Shown: positions 48,395-58,812 of the stretch, one piece after another
How the letters are laid out: each line of letters opens with the position of its first letter
Numbering within the stretch: position 1 is the first letter of the stretch
From: Lutjanus erythropterus
Taxonomy: Eukaryota > Chordata > Actinopteri > Lutjaniformes > Lutjanidae
Assembly (NCBI GenBank): GCA_020091685.1
Contig: CM034607.1
Span: 13,072,884 to 13,136,883 of the forward strand
Direction of reading: 5' to 3'
DNA: 64,000 nt
Translations under genes and position numbers: made by a program
The notes under the pieces: generated by a model
Databases searched by the model: none
What the model was told of the DNA's origin: nothing
What the model saw: only the letters and a program-made list of their open reading frames with translations

Positions 48395-50249
48395 GCTGCA
48401 ATTTCACTCAAATGTTGCAAACAACACTCAGTATCACACACACAGGCTGTATACTGCCAGGTCTATCTCCAGCTCTGTAGGTGGTATCTGCTGGAGCAGG
48501 AGAACATGAGTGAAATGTAAACACAGAGACAAATGGATAGAAAGATAATCTCAAAGATGAGACAAGTCACGCTTTCAGTGCCTCTCCCTTTTTCCCATAG
48601 GAGAACCATCCATACATGTGTGGTCGTGTGGCTAATATGCCTTACCTGAGGACCGATTCCAGAGAGCATATGATGGAAAACATTGACAGAAGTGGAATAA
48701 CATGGGAGGGAAAGAGCCTGGATGAAGGGGACTGCACTCTTAACTGAGCTCACCTAAAGCAGTGATTAAACGCTGGAGGTGGAGGGTGTAGAGAGCTCAA
48801 ACAGCAGCACTTAAGCACTTGAAATAGTGAATGTAACGTAATGATGCTCGCATAAAAAAAACACACACACACAAGCTGCATCTGAAATCATCATGTGCAA
48901 TTAACATAGCTGACTAAGTGCACTTGAGAGTGTTTCATTTGTGCTCTTCTCAATGGAAATATGATATTATGGGATCAACATCGACTTTAAAAGGCGTCGT
49001 TTTCTGGAGTGTCGGTGTCAACCCTTGGGCGGTCCAAGCATCATTGCCGTGGTAACGACCCCTTAAGTTATAAGGTTGATAAGGGACAGGAGATCTGTCC
49101 GAGCAAACCATCACAAACTAGTGACCGGCTCGCTTACACTTCATCAAAGCCAGCGGCTGCATACGTGCGAGCGCTTCTCTTCCTCCATCTATGAGCACTG
49201 CTGCACACCAGTGTGTGAGTCGGCATCTGTGTGTGTGTGAGTGTGCCCAGGGAAAGGGTAATGAGGACCGCTGGGGCTCGTTTAAACAACCAGGGTTCAC
49301 TAGCGGAGAAGTGAGCTAGAGCTCTAACCCTCCCTGGAACTGGTGTGAGTGTGTGGGGGGGGTGCAGAGCAGCTCCAGCACTTCCCGGTCTCATAATCTC
49401 CAGCCCACATTGCATTAAGTCTCAGCCACACCCCGACCCCTAACCTGCACATGCCCACCACCCACCACCCTCAGCAGCCCAAGGAATGGAGCCACATCCT
49501 GAGGATATTAGTTACAGTTGATGGCGGTCAGCATGCCCCAAGTTAGGAGAAGCAGAGAAGTACCAACATGGAAGCTATGAACTGCTGTGGATGTGGTCAC
49601 CTAAAAAAACTAAATATTAGTTTAAGTGTACGCCATATTTGGAATCTTTTCACCTTATTACCCTGCAGTCAGACAGCCTCTTCTGATGGGAAACTGCTGT
49701 TATATTAGCTAAATATCACTCTCTCCAAACCAACCAAACTCCACAGGCAAAATCTGCAATTTTACCTCACAGAACTTAAGAGTTGCTGGTCTACTGCTGC
49801 CTCAGTGTGTTAGTTTCTGTTATTATGTGACGTTGGTCTTAGAAGGATAGTTTGTATTCACCAAATGCACACAATAACACAAACTAACAAATCAAACCAG
49901 CGGCAGACCAGCTACTTCTGCATTCTGTGAAATAAATTTTCTGATTTCACCAAACTAGAGTTTGGTTGGTTTGGAGAGACTGTTATTTGTCCACAGCAGT
50001 ACATTGCTTAGCTTCCTGCACCGACACTCAACTGCTGTAGCTAATACACTGACTATGGATAAGTACCTCATGCAACCTCATGGCAAATATTGCATACTAT
50101 CCCTTTACAGCTAAAACTGTTGAATGCAATCAATTCCTCGTTGACACTGTGCCAAGTTTTTCTTATTTGGGTATTTTTCTCAGTCTAAATGAAAGCTATG
50201 CAGAGACTCACAAGAGCACAGGTACACAGAGCAACACACTGAAAAAGAC

Positions 50250-50304
50250 ACCCACACACACACCCACACACCCACACACACACGCACACACACGCACACA
50301 CACA
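50250..50304 (+). repeat. (CA)n with CCCA interruptions
   Basis: Array of CACA with CCCACA and CGCACA variants. Confidence 0.95.
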
Positions 50305-50401
50305 GTAGCCTCATCACCTTACATTGATTTCCCGCTGGCCAACCAACTGCTTAGCCATCTTTGTGGTGACAGGTTGACCCATGAGGCCTGTTAGATGCTC
50401 T

Positions 50402-50453
50402 CACACACACATTTGGGTGTGTGTGCGCGCACACACACACACACACACACACA
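50402..50453 (+). repeat. Compound (CA)n-(TG)n-(CA)n, self-complementary
   Basis: A CA run, then ATTTGGGTGTGTGTGCGCGC, then a longer CA run. The TG part can pair with either CA part, and the GCGCGC centre has Z-DNA potential. Confidence 0.95.
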
Positions 50454-50557
50454 GAGGGAGCTATCCTGCAGCCTTTAGGGAACTCCCTGAAGCATTTATT
50501 GACCACAGAGAGAAAGTGGCTATTAATCTGACAAAGGCTTAAAAGCCTGTCACCGTC

Positions 50558-50561
<4 letters not shown>

Positions 50562-50593
<32 letters not shown>

Positions 50594-50597
50594 TGCG
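50562..50597 (+). repeat. (TG)n microsatellite
   Basis: About seventeen TG units with one TA step. Confidence 0.95.
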
Positions 50598-51379
50598 CAT
50601 GCTTGTATGACATATGAGTACATGCATGTAGATGCTTGTTGTCTACAGTTTTCTGCAAATGTAATCCGTGCCTGTGCTTAAACACGCATTAATTTGTGTA
50701 ATTTCTATTTGTTTGCATGCATAAGTGAGTGTAATCTTCCTGTGCAAACATCCAATTAAAATATGAATCTAGTTAGAAAAAAAGAAAAACTCCCTAACAT
50801 GTGTTACATAATTAATCGTGGTGTCAAAGGTCTGCCGTTTGGAACCTCATGACACCTTTTAAAAGGCAAGGTGAGCCTGTCTAACCCTCCATTCCAGCAA
50901 ATTACCATCATACTGTTACTTCTGCCAGTTCAACACCCCGGAGGCAAACCTACAGGCCTGGCAGAGCAACAAGATAATAAGAGGACTGAGAGAAGGAGAG
51001 ACAGAGAGGCAGAGGAGGCGAAAGGGAGAATGAAGGAAGTACAATGACTCAAAAATGGGCTGCGTGTTTGCGTGCATCTGTGCGTGCCTGCACTTTTGCC
51101 TCCATCTATCAATTAAAGTCTTAAGATCGCTCACATTTCATCTTGGCAACAAAGAAATAACTTATTTGTTGAGCATTAAAGACCCATGCTGCGGGAACAG
51201 AAGGGTGCTGTGAGGTCAGAGATGGCGAGGGAGAGAAAAGATCTGTCTTATGTCGCTGTGTTTCTCTGCCAAGAACATCAACTTAGAGGAATTTGTCTCC
51301 GGAGCCTTGTTATTGTCAACTCAATGTTAGAGGCCATTGTGCTCTGAAGTGTCATGCCAACAGAAAAGCGCACACGCAC

Positions 51380-52448
51380 ACACTGTGAAAATAAACTATT
51401 TATTTTAAAGCTACTACAAGGACCTTTCATATTGAGTTGAGACCCCTGTCACCAAAAGCGGTAGTGTTTCCATAAACACAAAATGTAATGTCAAAAATAA
51501 AATGATCTAAGAAAAAAAAATCTCTTGCTTTTTTTTTTTAACTGTCTAACGTACTACTTATTGTAACTTTGCCTGTGAAAATGTAAACACAACACTCATT
51601 TTATCTAATTTCACTGAGACTCCAACCCAGTAGCAGGAACACCTACATAGAAATAGCCTTTCTTCTTGCGGATGGTCTTGTTTACTTATGTAGATCATAT
51701 ACAGGCATCAGTAATAAATTGAGACTTTTTTGTAACCAGTTAAAAAACTCCTGGCAGTAGCTTTAATTTTGAAAAGTCAATGTCTGAGCTACCTTCAAAT
51801 TTAAAGGAAGCTAACTGAATTTGGAAAGACAAGTTGAGGTAATTATGTAATGATACAAAACAAATAATTTTTTCTTCATTCACACTGACAAACATTCAAC
51901 ATTTAATATAATTTTTAAACTTTTAATTGAGCTTGTTTGACTTAAAAATATAAGTTGACTGAAGTACCAACTGAGTTAACTGAACCTGAAATCATTTTCA
52001 GTAAGTTTAAGACATGAAGTTGAACCAACAACTCATTTTTAACATTTAACGCTTTTTATATTTTTTTAAAACTTTTAATTAACTAAAGCTTTGGAGCTGG
52101 TTCAACTTAAAAAGACAAGTTGACTGAACACTTGAGTTTAGTTAACCGAACTTTTCCTCATGTTTCATAATAAACTAATTTAATGAGTTCATTGAACTCC
52201 ATATGGTACATTAATTCAACTCATAATTTCAAGTCTACTCTAGATAGTATATTAATTCAAGTAATTATTTCAGATCAAAAGATTTAAAGTCAGAAGACCT
52301 CATGTTTTTAAGTTGTGAAGACTTTGAAAACAAATACTAAAATAATTTATGTTTAATTCACTTGCATGAATAAAACTTGCATATTTATATCATGTTAATG
52401 AGAAAAGATTAGTCGATTCCACTTAATTCCTGATTTTTTACTGTGCAC
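51380..52448. mobile_element. AT-rich element with ACTGTG ends, interrupted by the MITE
   Basis: The left end CACTGTGAAAATAAA and the right end TTTTTTACTGTGCAC are imperfect inverted repeats. The interior has repeated pieces like AGTTGACTGAA, TTAATT and AACTTTTAATT, as in fish elements ending TTTTTTACAGTG. The TTAA MITE lies 20 bp inside the left end. The region encodes no protein. Confidence 0.5.
51405..51766. mobile_element. TTAA-flanked MITE, copy 2, probably nested
   Basis: Same family and orientation as 39768-40117: it starts TTAAAGCTACTACAAGGACC and ends AACTCCTGGCAGTAGCTTTAA. The shared AAAAGCGGTAGTGTTTCCAT lies near 51455, and GGTCTTGTTTACTTATGTAG lies near 51675. Sequence on both sides (51380-51404 and 51767-52447) appears to be one older element split by this insertion. 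Confidence 0.8.
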
Positions 52449-52982
52449 AGAAACTCGGTAGGCTGAAATAAGCATTAGCTGAGTTTTAACCATTTTTCAC
52501 CCGCATAAAAAGTGTTTTGACGTGTTATTTGATGGCTGTTGCACAAGTCTTAACTTAGTGTATCCTCTTTCTGTGCATGTATGTATGTGTGCGTGCTCAT
52601 TCCCGGAGTGTGCGTGCCTTTGGCGTGTCCTTTGTGAGTGATGGCTTTGCTAAAGTGCTGTGAAAAGAAACATTGGTTCGCTACGCCTTTGATTCATTGC
52701 TGGTGTGAGAGAAATTTGCATAGCAGGCAGACTCAGGGCAGATCTGGGCTCTCGTTAGCCGGGTGGCTAGATACTTCATCATTATCATCAGGCCTGTGCT
52801 TTGGTTCCAGCCATTCTGCCCTTGCTCATAATCTTCAAGCAGCCTTTGCAGAGGAGAAAAAAAAAACACAGCAAAAGTCTTGAACAAATTAGGATGCTTT
52901 GCCTTGTGGCAATGCAGTGTGGGTGCAAGACTCTAGTGGCTACCTCTGCATGATATTCTTCATGGATTGTTCACTCACATAC

Positions 52983-53693
52983 ACACTGATTAAATAAAGT
53001 TCCAAAAGGGTCCATCTCGAAGGGCTCCAGTTCTACCTGGAACCGTTGGCTTCTGAAGAATGCTTTGTAAGAATTAGGGTTCCATTAAGTACACTTTTCA
53101 TCCAAAGAAACCTTTTTAAAAGAAAGGCTTTGTCAAAGATTGTTTAAGTCCTTGAAAAATCTTTCAAGGGTTCTTAACCATACCATGATATAAAAGGGTT
53201 CTTAGGAGAACCCGGTGGATGGATTCTAGATAAAACCCTTGGAATATTAAAAAGATTCTCATTAGAACACCATGGATGGGTTCTAGATAAAACCCTTAGA
53301 ATATAAAAGGGTATCCAATAGAACCCCCTGTGTAGGAAGATGAAACCTTTGGAATATAAAAAGGTTCCCGGTAGAATCCACTGTGCAGGTTCTTGTTAGC
53401 ACCCTTGGAAGGTGGAAGGATTCTGGTTAGAACCCACAGAGAGGGTTCTGGGAGGAACCATTTCACCATAGAAGAGTCCTTCTTTAGAACCTCTCACAGG
53501 GACTTCTGAATGAATCCTTTCACAGATGGTTGAAAGTATAAGCCTTTATGTCAGGTTCTAGGTAGAACGCTTTGAAAGGGTTCAAATGAAAACTTTATTA
53601 TAGGGTCTGCTGGGAGCCAAAAAGTGTTCCCCTATGGGAACAAGCACGAGAACCCTTTATGATTCTAGTTAGCACCTTTGTTTCAAAGAGTGT
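52983..53693 (+). mobile_element. GGTTCT-rich terminal-inverted-repeat element, copy 4
   Basis: The right end, TTTGTTTCAAAGAGTGT, is recognisable. The left end (ACACTGATTAAATAAAGTTCC) is decayed. It has the same order of parts as the other copies: a GGCTTCTGAAGAA module, an array with GGAATATAAAAGGGT units, and TAGTTAGCACCTTTG before the right end. It lies 4.6 kb to the right of copy 3 and in the same orientation. Confidence 0.7.
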
Positions 53694-53885
53694 GTAGTAG
53701 GTTTCACCTGTCAGCCTGTTATTCTGTCCACACAGGTACACCACATTTCCCCTGTCTCTTATTTTTTTGTGTCTCTGTCCCTGACAGGCTGCTGCAGCGC
53801 TCTCGGGGACAGTGCTTGTTATAGAGGACATGCTGACGAGTGTCGATCGATACTAGCTCCCAAACCGCAGCATCCGTCTGGGAGC

Positions 53886-53912
53886 TGTGTGTGTGTGTGT
53901 GTGTGTGTGTGT
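53886..53912 (+). repeat. (TG)13 microsatellite
   Basis: Perfect TG run, 190 bp to the right of GGTTCT element copy 4. Confidence 0.95.
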
Positions 53913-55224
53913 ACAGGCATCTGTGCGTGCATATCTGTTGGTGTATGAGCAAGATGTTTGGCGCTCAGGACAGACACATGCAGGTGCTGCTGTCATTCAA
54001 TTCATTGTGCCCTTGAGGGTGTCAGCTCTCATTGCATGGGTATGCTGGTGCGTTTGTGTGTGCACGTGTGTGTGAATGATGGATTTAGCTATCAGTTTAT
54101 GGGGGATTATATGGACAGCTTCCACAGCTATTTTTCTCTATGAATATTTTACCATCATATAAACAAAACGCAATTTCAAGGCAGCTGTGCACGTGGGACA
54201 GACAGACCGAGGGGGCACAGAGGAGCTGTGGCTCTGTTCCAAGTGTGTTGCCATCAACAGAAATTATAGGTCGGGATTAGAGGGGCTGGCGCAGATGTAG
54301 ATTCCCCCATTGAAGAACTTTAACGAAATTTGCGTTGCAAAATGCCTATCCAGTTCCACTTGACCACATTTGAGTGAGAATTGGCTGCAGCGGCATAAAA
54401 GTACTTGCAGCAGGGTGCGAAAGAAAAGGAAAACGAGACTGAGATGGAGACTAAGAGTGTTTCTTCTTCCCCGAGTCTTAAATCCGCCATGGGTAACTGC
54501 TGTAGTGTGACAGTAGGCTTATAACAGCCAGTGTGTCGATAAATCCCAAGCGCATTTATTTCCTGCAAGACCAAGGGAGCATACCTCGCTTTATGTCCCC
54601 TGCAGAACAAAAAGGCAAGGTGATTTCTTTTCCTATCCACTTATTTGCCCTGTTATTTATATATTAATGGGTTCACATGCGCCATAAACCTTTACAGTAG
54701 TCCGTGCCTGGACAGAGTATGTGCATTATATAGGAACTGTTTGTACCCTCTTTAACTTTCCATCCTCTTTCTGATTATATCTCTCTTTGTTGTGTATTTA
54801 TGAGATGAAAGTTCTCTTCATTTGCATGATAGTATGCACGCCGGCTCCATGAAACATTAGGCCGAATTGTAAGTGATTAAGTTCGCTCCTCCAAACATCA
54901 CATTAGATATGCAGATTGCTGTATTGTCCAAAAAAAAAAAGCAATACAACACTAATGGTCGACTCGCCATAATTAAAAAAAAAGCCTAATGGGATCATTA
55001 TTCAACGTTGCTCTGACAATTAAGCATAACATGTTTATTTGAAGTGCAAAAAGAGTCACAGAAACCTCTGAATCACCACCACAACCCCTCTAATGGAAAA
55101 GTCTGTAATTAGAGGCAAACTAGTGACTGTGGAGACCTTTTTATTTCTGTCTTTTTCTGTTCTGTTGTTTATTTTGTCTTTCTTTTCACTGAGGCAACCC
55201 ATATTGGATATTCTGTCAAATCAC

Positions 55225-55355
55225 TTAAAGGCATAATATGTTACATTTCCCTAATAAAACAATTAGAAAACACTAGAAAAGCATGGCAACTAATGTTTAC
55301 ATTGCATTCTCCGTCTCTTTCCTCTGCTCTCTCTCTGTGAGAGTTTCAGAAAGAG

Positions 55356-55392
<37 letters not shown>

Positions 55393-55680
55393 CAGAGCAG
55401 ACTGAGGATTGATTCATATAATATAAACTGATCATCATTAACTACTGTATTGATGCTTGCTTAACATATCAGGCTTCCTGTGGGTCTTATGGTAGGAACA
55501 TTTCCTCTGATGGCTGGGAGCATGTTTTCATTAGTGTAAAACTCAAGCCCAGAATGGACAAACCAAACACTGGATCTAGTATTAAAATGTCTACATCGCT
55601 GTCAAAAAAAAAAAAACTGCTAGCTTGTTTACCTTCATACTGTTAGTGACCAGGTGCTAATTTGCCATTTTCCAGCATGT
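55225..55680. repeat. Partial dispersed repeat with an embedded (CA)n
   Basis: The stretch starts TTAAAGGCATAATATGTTAC and includes a CA array at 55360-55390. It then has CAGAATGGACAAACCAAACA, also seen at 36865. I infer that these are parts of one decayed element. Confidence 0.35.
55360..55390 (+). repeat. (CA)15 microsatellite
   Basis: Perfect CA run inside what looks like a dispersed repeat. Confidence 0.95.
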
Positions 55681-56282
55681 AGGCTGCTGAGGTTGTTGTT
55701 GTTTCCTGTAGAGATGGGAGATTTTGAAAACGCAGACTGCGGATGCTGCCTCACCACCTGAAACCAATGGCAGACTTACCCCCACAGTCTGGATCCGGTG
55801 AGTCAGACTATCCACACCAGTGTCTCCCAAACTTTTTTTTCCAGGAACTCACTTTTGAACAATGACCAAAAAAAAAAAACATTGCGTCCCAAGTGACAAG
55901 AGTCCTTATCAATAAATCTTGAGAAGAGTTAATCTGCATATAAACAAACACTTCTGACCCTTTTACTGCATGACCTTATCTTATGTATAGAAAACACATG
56001 GATATTTTATACACTTTATAAGTGAGAACTAAATGCATTTAGGCTGAGTTAACAAGCCATCTTATTGTTTTTATTTCCTCTCATCAGTAAAACAAGATAC
56101 CCATTTTAAATTATTTATAAAAGGTCTACTGCCGAAATACATATATAGTTTTATACTTTTATGCAATAGTTCAGTATAAAGAAATGCTAAAGAGATCAAT
56201 AAGAGTAGAAACAGGAAGAAACTGTGAAGAAACATGCCTACATGTGACAGGTCACTAATCCTGCTAATCCGATGGCATAGAG

Positions 56283-56355
56283 GGACACACACATAGACAC
56301 GCATACAAAATAATGCCAGACACACACACACACAGACACACACAGACACACACAG
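56283..56355 (+). repeat. (CA)n / (CACAGA)n array
   Basis: CA units mixed with ACACAGAC repeats. A further short CA run lies at 56448-56464. Confidence 0.9.
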
Positions 56356-56572
56356 GCTCCCGTCAAGGACATCACTAAGGAGAATATAAAAACACATTTG
56401 AGTGCTTCTTAAACCACCACGCCCTGGCATCCATTTTTGAGCTCCATCACACACACACACACACGTACACATCCCAAATCTGTAGTTGACCATGGCGTCT
56501 CCCCACTGCTCCATTAGACTCCCATGCAGATGATATCATCTCTAGTTGGCATGCTGGGAAGGAGGCAGTGAT

Positions 56573-56596
56573 GGGGAGGGAGGGAGGGAGGGGAGG
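56573..56596 (+). other. G-quadruplex-type tract
   Basis: Five GGG or GGGG blocks separated by single A bases. Confidence 0.6.
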
Positions 56597-57067
56597 TTTC
56601 ACAGCACTGCTGGAGACCGTCTGAGGGGGAGAGTTATCTTGGAAGCAAAGAGCCATGGATGAGTGGAACAGAATGACGGATGGCGAAGGTAAGGAACACA
56701 CTCAAGCACCCACCAACACACACACACAGAGCTTCCCATGTGTTTTTGCTAAACTCGTGGGACAAGATTTCCTTGTCTTGTAATGATTTCTAAATAGGGC
56801 CTCATTGCCCAGGGATATATTTAATTGCCACACACCGGCTGGTGATGCTAATGCGCGCTGACAAAAAGAGAGCACAAGGCAGAGGCAGAGAGAGAGACAG
56901 AGCGGCGAGTCACACACACTTGTTTTGAAGTAACTTTGACTTCTTAAGGGCGCGAGCGGCTGTCGCTCAGCGGACAGAGTCACACGTCTCTGTCTGTGAC
57001 GTTTTGTGGGGGTTTTACTGTAGCTACTGGAAGCGGCTGCTGTCACATGCCTGCCCGTTCACCCACG

Positions 57068-57096
<29 letters not shown>
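57068..57096 (+). repeat. (CA)14 microsatellite
   Basis: Near-perfect CA run. Confidence 0.95.
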
Positions 57097-57098
<2 letters not shown>

Positions 57099-57245
57099 TC
57101 CACCTCTATGCCAAGCCATTGTGTTCTCACTGCGCCGCGTTGCCAGATTCCCTCGCAGTAACCATTATGTCTCCCTCACTGTTGGAGGCTTGCTTGTGTT
57201 GTTTTTGCTTACTTGGGTGTGTGTTTTCATTTGTGTGTGCATGCC

Positions 57246-57280
57246 TGTGTGTCTATGTGTGTGTGTGTGTGTGTATGTAT
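57246..57280 (+). repeat. (TG)n microsatellite
   Basis: TG run with TCTA and TATGTATG interruptions, 150 bp to the right of the CA run at 57068. The two are complementary. Confidence 0.93.
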
Positions 57281-57402
57281 GCATGATAATGTAGTATTTC
57301 ATAGGGTGTCATCACTACCCAGTGAGACCCAGCCGCTGGAGGAGGACCACAGTTCTTTTACTGCCTCTTACTGTCACTTTACACAATGGATGATGCATTG
57401 TT

Positions 57403-57464
57403 CACACACACACACACACACACGCACAGTGGGCAGACACGGGCATATGTACACACACACACAC
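57403..57464 (+). repeat. Two (CA)n runs with a short spacer
   Basis: CA runs at 57403-57428 and 57450-57464. Confidence 0.93.
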
Positions 57465-58208
57465 TGGCACACATGGTCTTGCTCTGCTGTGGCGTGTGTG
57501 GGAGTTTGTATTATGTACTTGCTGCTTTTAGAATGAATGTGTGAGCGCCGCAGTGACCAGCTCCAAACAAACAAACAACAGACAACAAAACATCTTCATA
57601 CTTTATGGTTGCAGCTGATTTCATTATAAACTTAAAAATAGCTTATTGTGGAGTCTTGCATGAGTGGTTAAATCTCTAAATATGTGTCTATGTGTTTGTG
57701 TATGTCATATATGTGAGGTAAAAAAATATAAACAGCCAAAATGTCCAAAAGTATGTCACAAAGACCACAGAAAAAATAAGTGAATTACTCGTGATTATTT
57801 TCTGAAGTTGAAGTTGGCACATCTGGCCGAGTGGCGCCATTGACAATACTGAAAGGAGCGTTGGGAAATTTAGTTTTGGAATGTTAAAATTACTTCTTAA
57901 TGTTTTGTTTTGTTATGTGTCCCATATGTGTCTGGATGAGGACATGACAAAGATCTTAACTTTCGTAGGCGTCGTGCTGCCGGAGTTCAAGTGATGAAAT
58001 AGAACAACCTTTTTCCAGTGGCAGACTGAGGCTGTCTGAGAGGCAGGGTCGAATGAACACAAAAGGGCACCACCAGTATGCACCGGGGAACCAGCGCGGC
58101 AAATTTCATTAAGTATTTACGGCAAAACACTTCTAATTCCTTTACTATCTGACTTAATGTACAATTACAACACCACCTATGAACTATTAGTATTTTTAAA
58201 CGTGTGCC

Positions 58209-58233
58209 TATTTTTTTTTTTTTTTTTTTTTTA
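58209..58233 (+). repeat. Poly(T) run
   Basis: An uninterrupted T run of more than 20. Confidence 0.9.
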
Positions 58234-58750
58234 CATATTTTAGGGTCTAGATGACTAATAGGTACAAAAAGTTTTGGAATTGGTCCCTTATGTCACCTGA
58301 AACAAGCCGCAACGTAATCCAAAAGTGCTCATTTTGCCACTGACAGGCTCAGATTGCTATTCTAAGTGTCTGACAACATTATGGCATTATTTTATAGTAT
58401 TTTTGTTAACAACTAAGATCCTTTTTGTTTAAGAAGAAACAGCCATTATGTCGCTGTCTTCAACAACACCAGACTCCATTAAAAACAAAAACAAAAAAAC
58501 GGTCATTTTCGTTGGTGGCGTACCGAGTTTCCTTCTTTAATTGTGAGGGTTGTTTCGGGTGAGACCAGTCCGCCCCTAAGTTACAATGAGATCTAAGTCC
58601 TTGGTCACAGGTACACTTTGGTACTCATAGCACTACACCTCTGCTATATGGCTATTTAAAACATCTGTCCAGTAGTAAGTCTGTATGGCCAGAGTTCTGG
58701 AATATTAAAGGCCATAGTGACTGTCAAAAAAGAAATCTAGTGTAACCTCT

Positions 58751-58751
<1 letters not shown>

Positions 58752-58811
<60 letters not shown>
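58752..58811 (+). repeat. (TG)30 microsatellite
   Basis: About 30 uninterrupted TG units, the longest TG run in the window. Confidence 0.98.

Positions 58812-58812
<1 letters not shown>

Noticed and set aside
56071-57574. Several open frames rich in Cys/Val or His/Thr on both strands
   Set aside because: They run through CA/TG microsatellites, which lack stops in these frames. No domain or codon signal.
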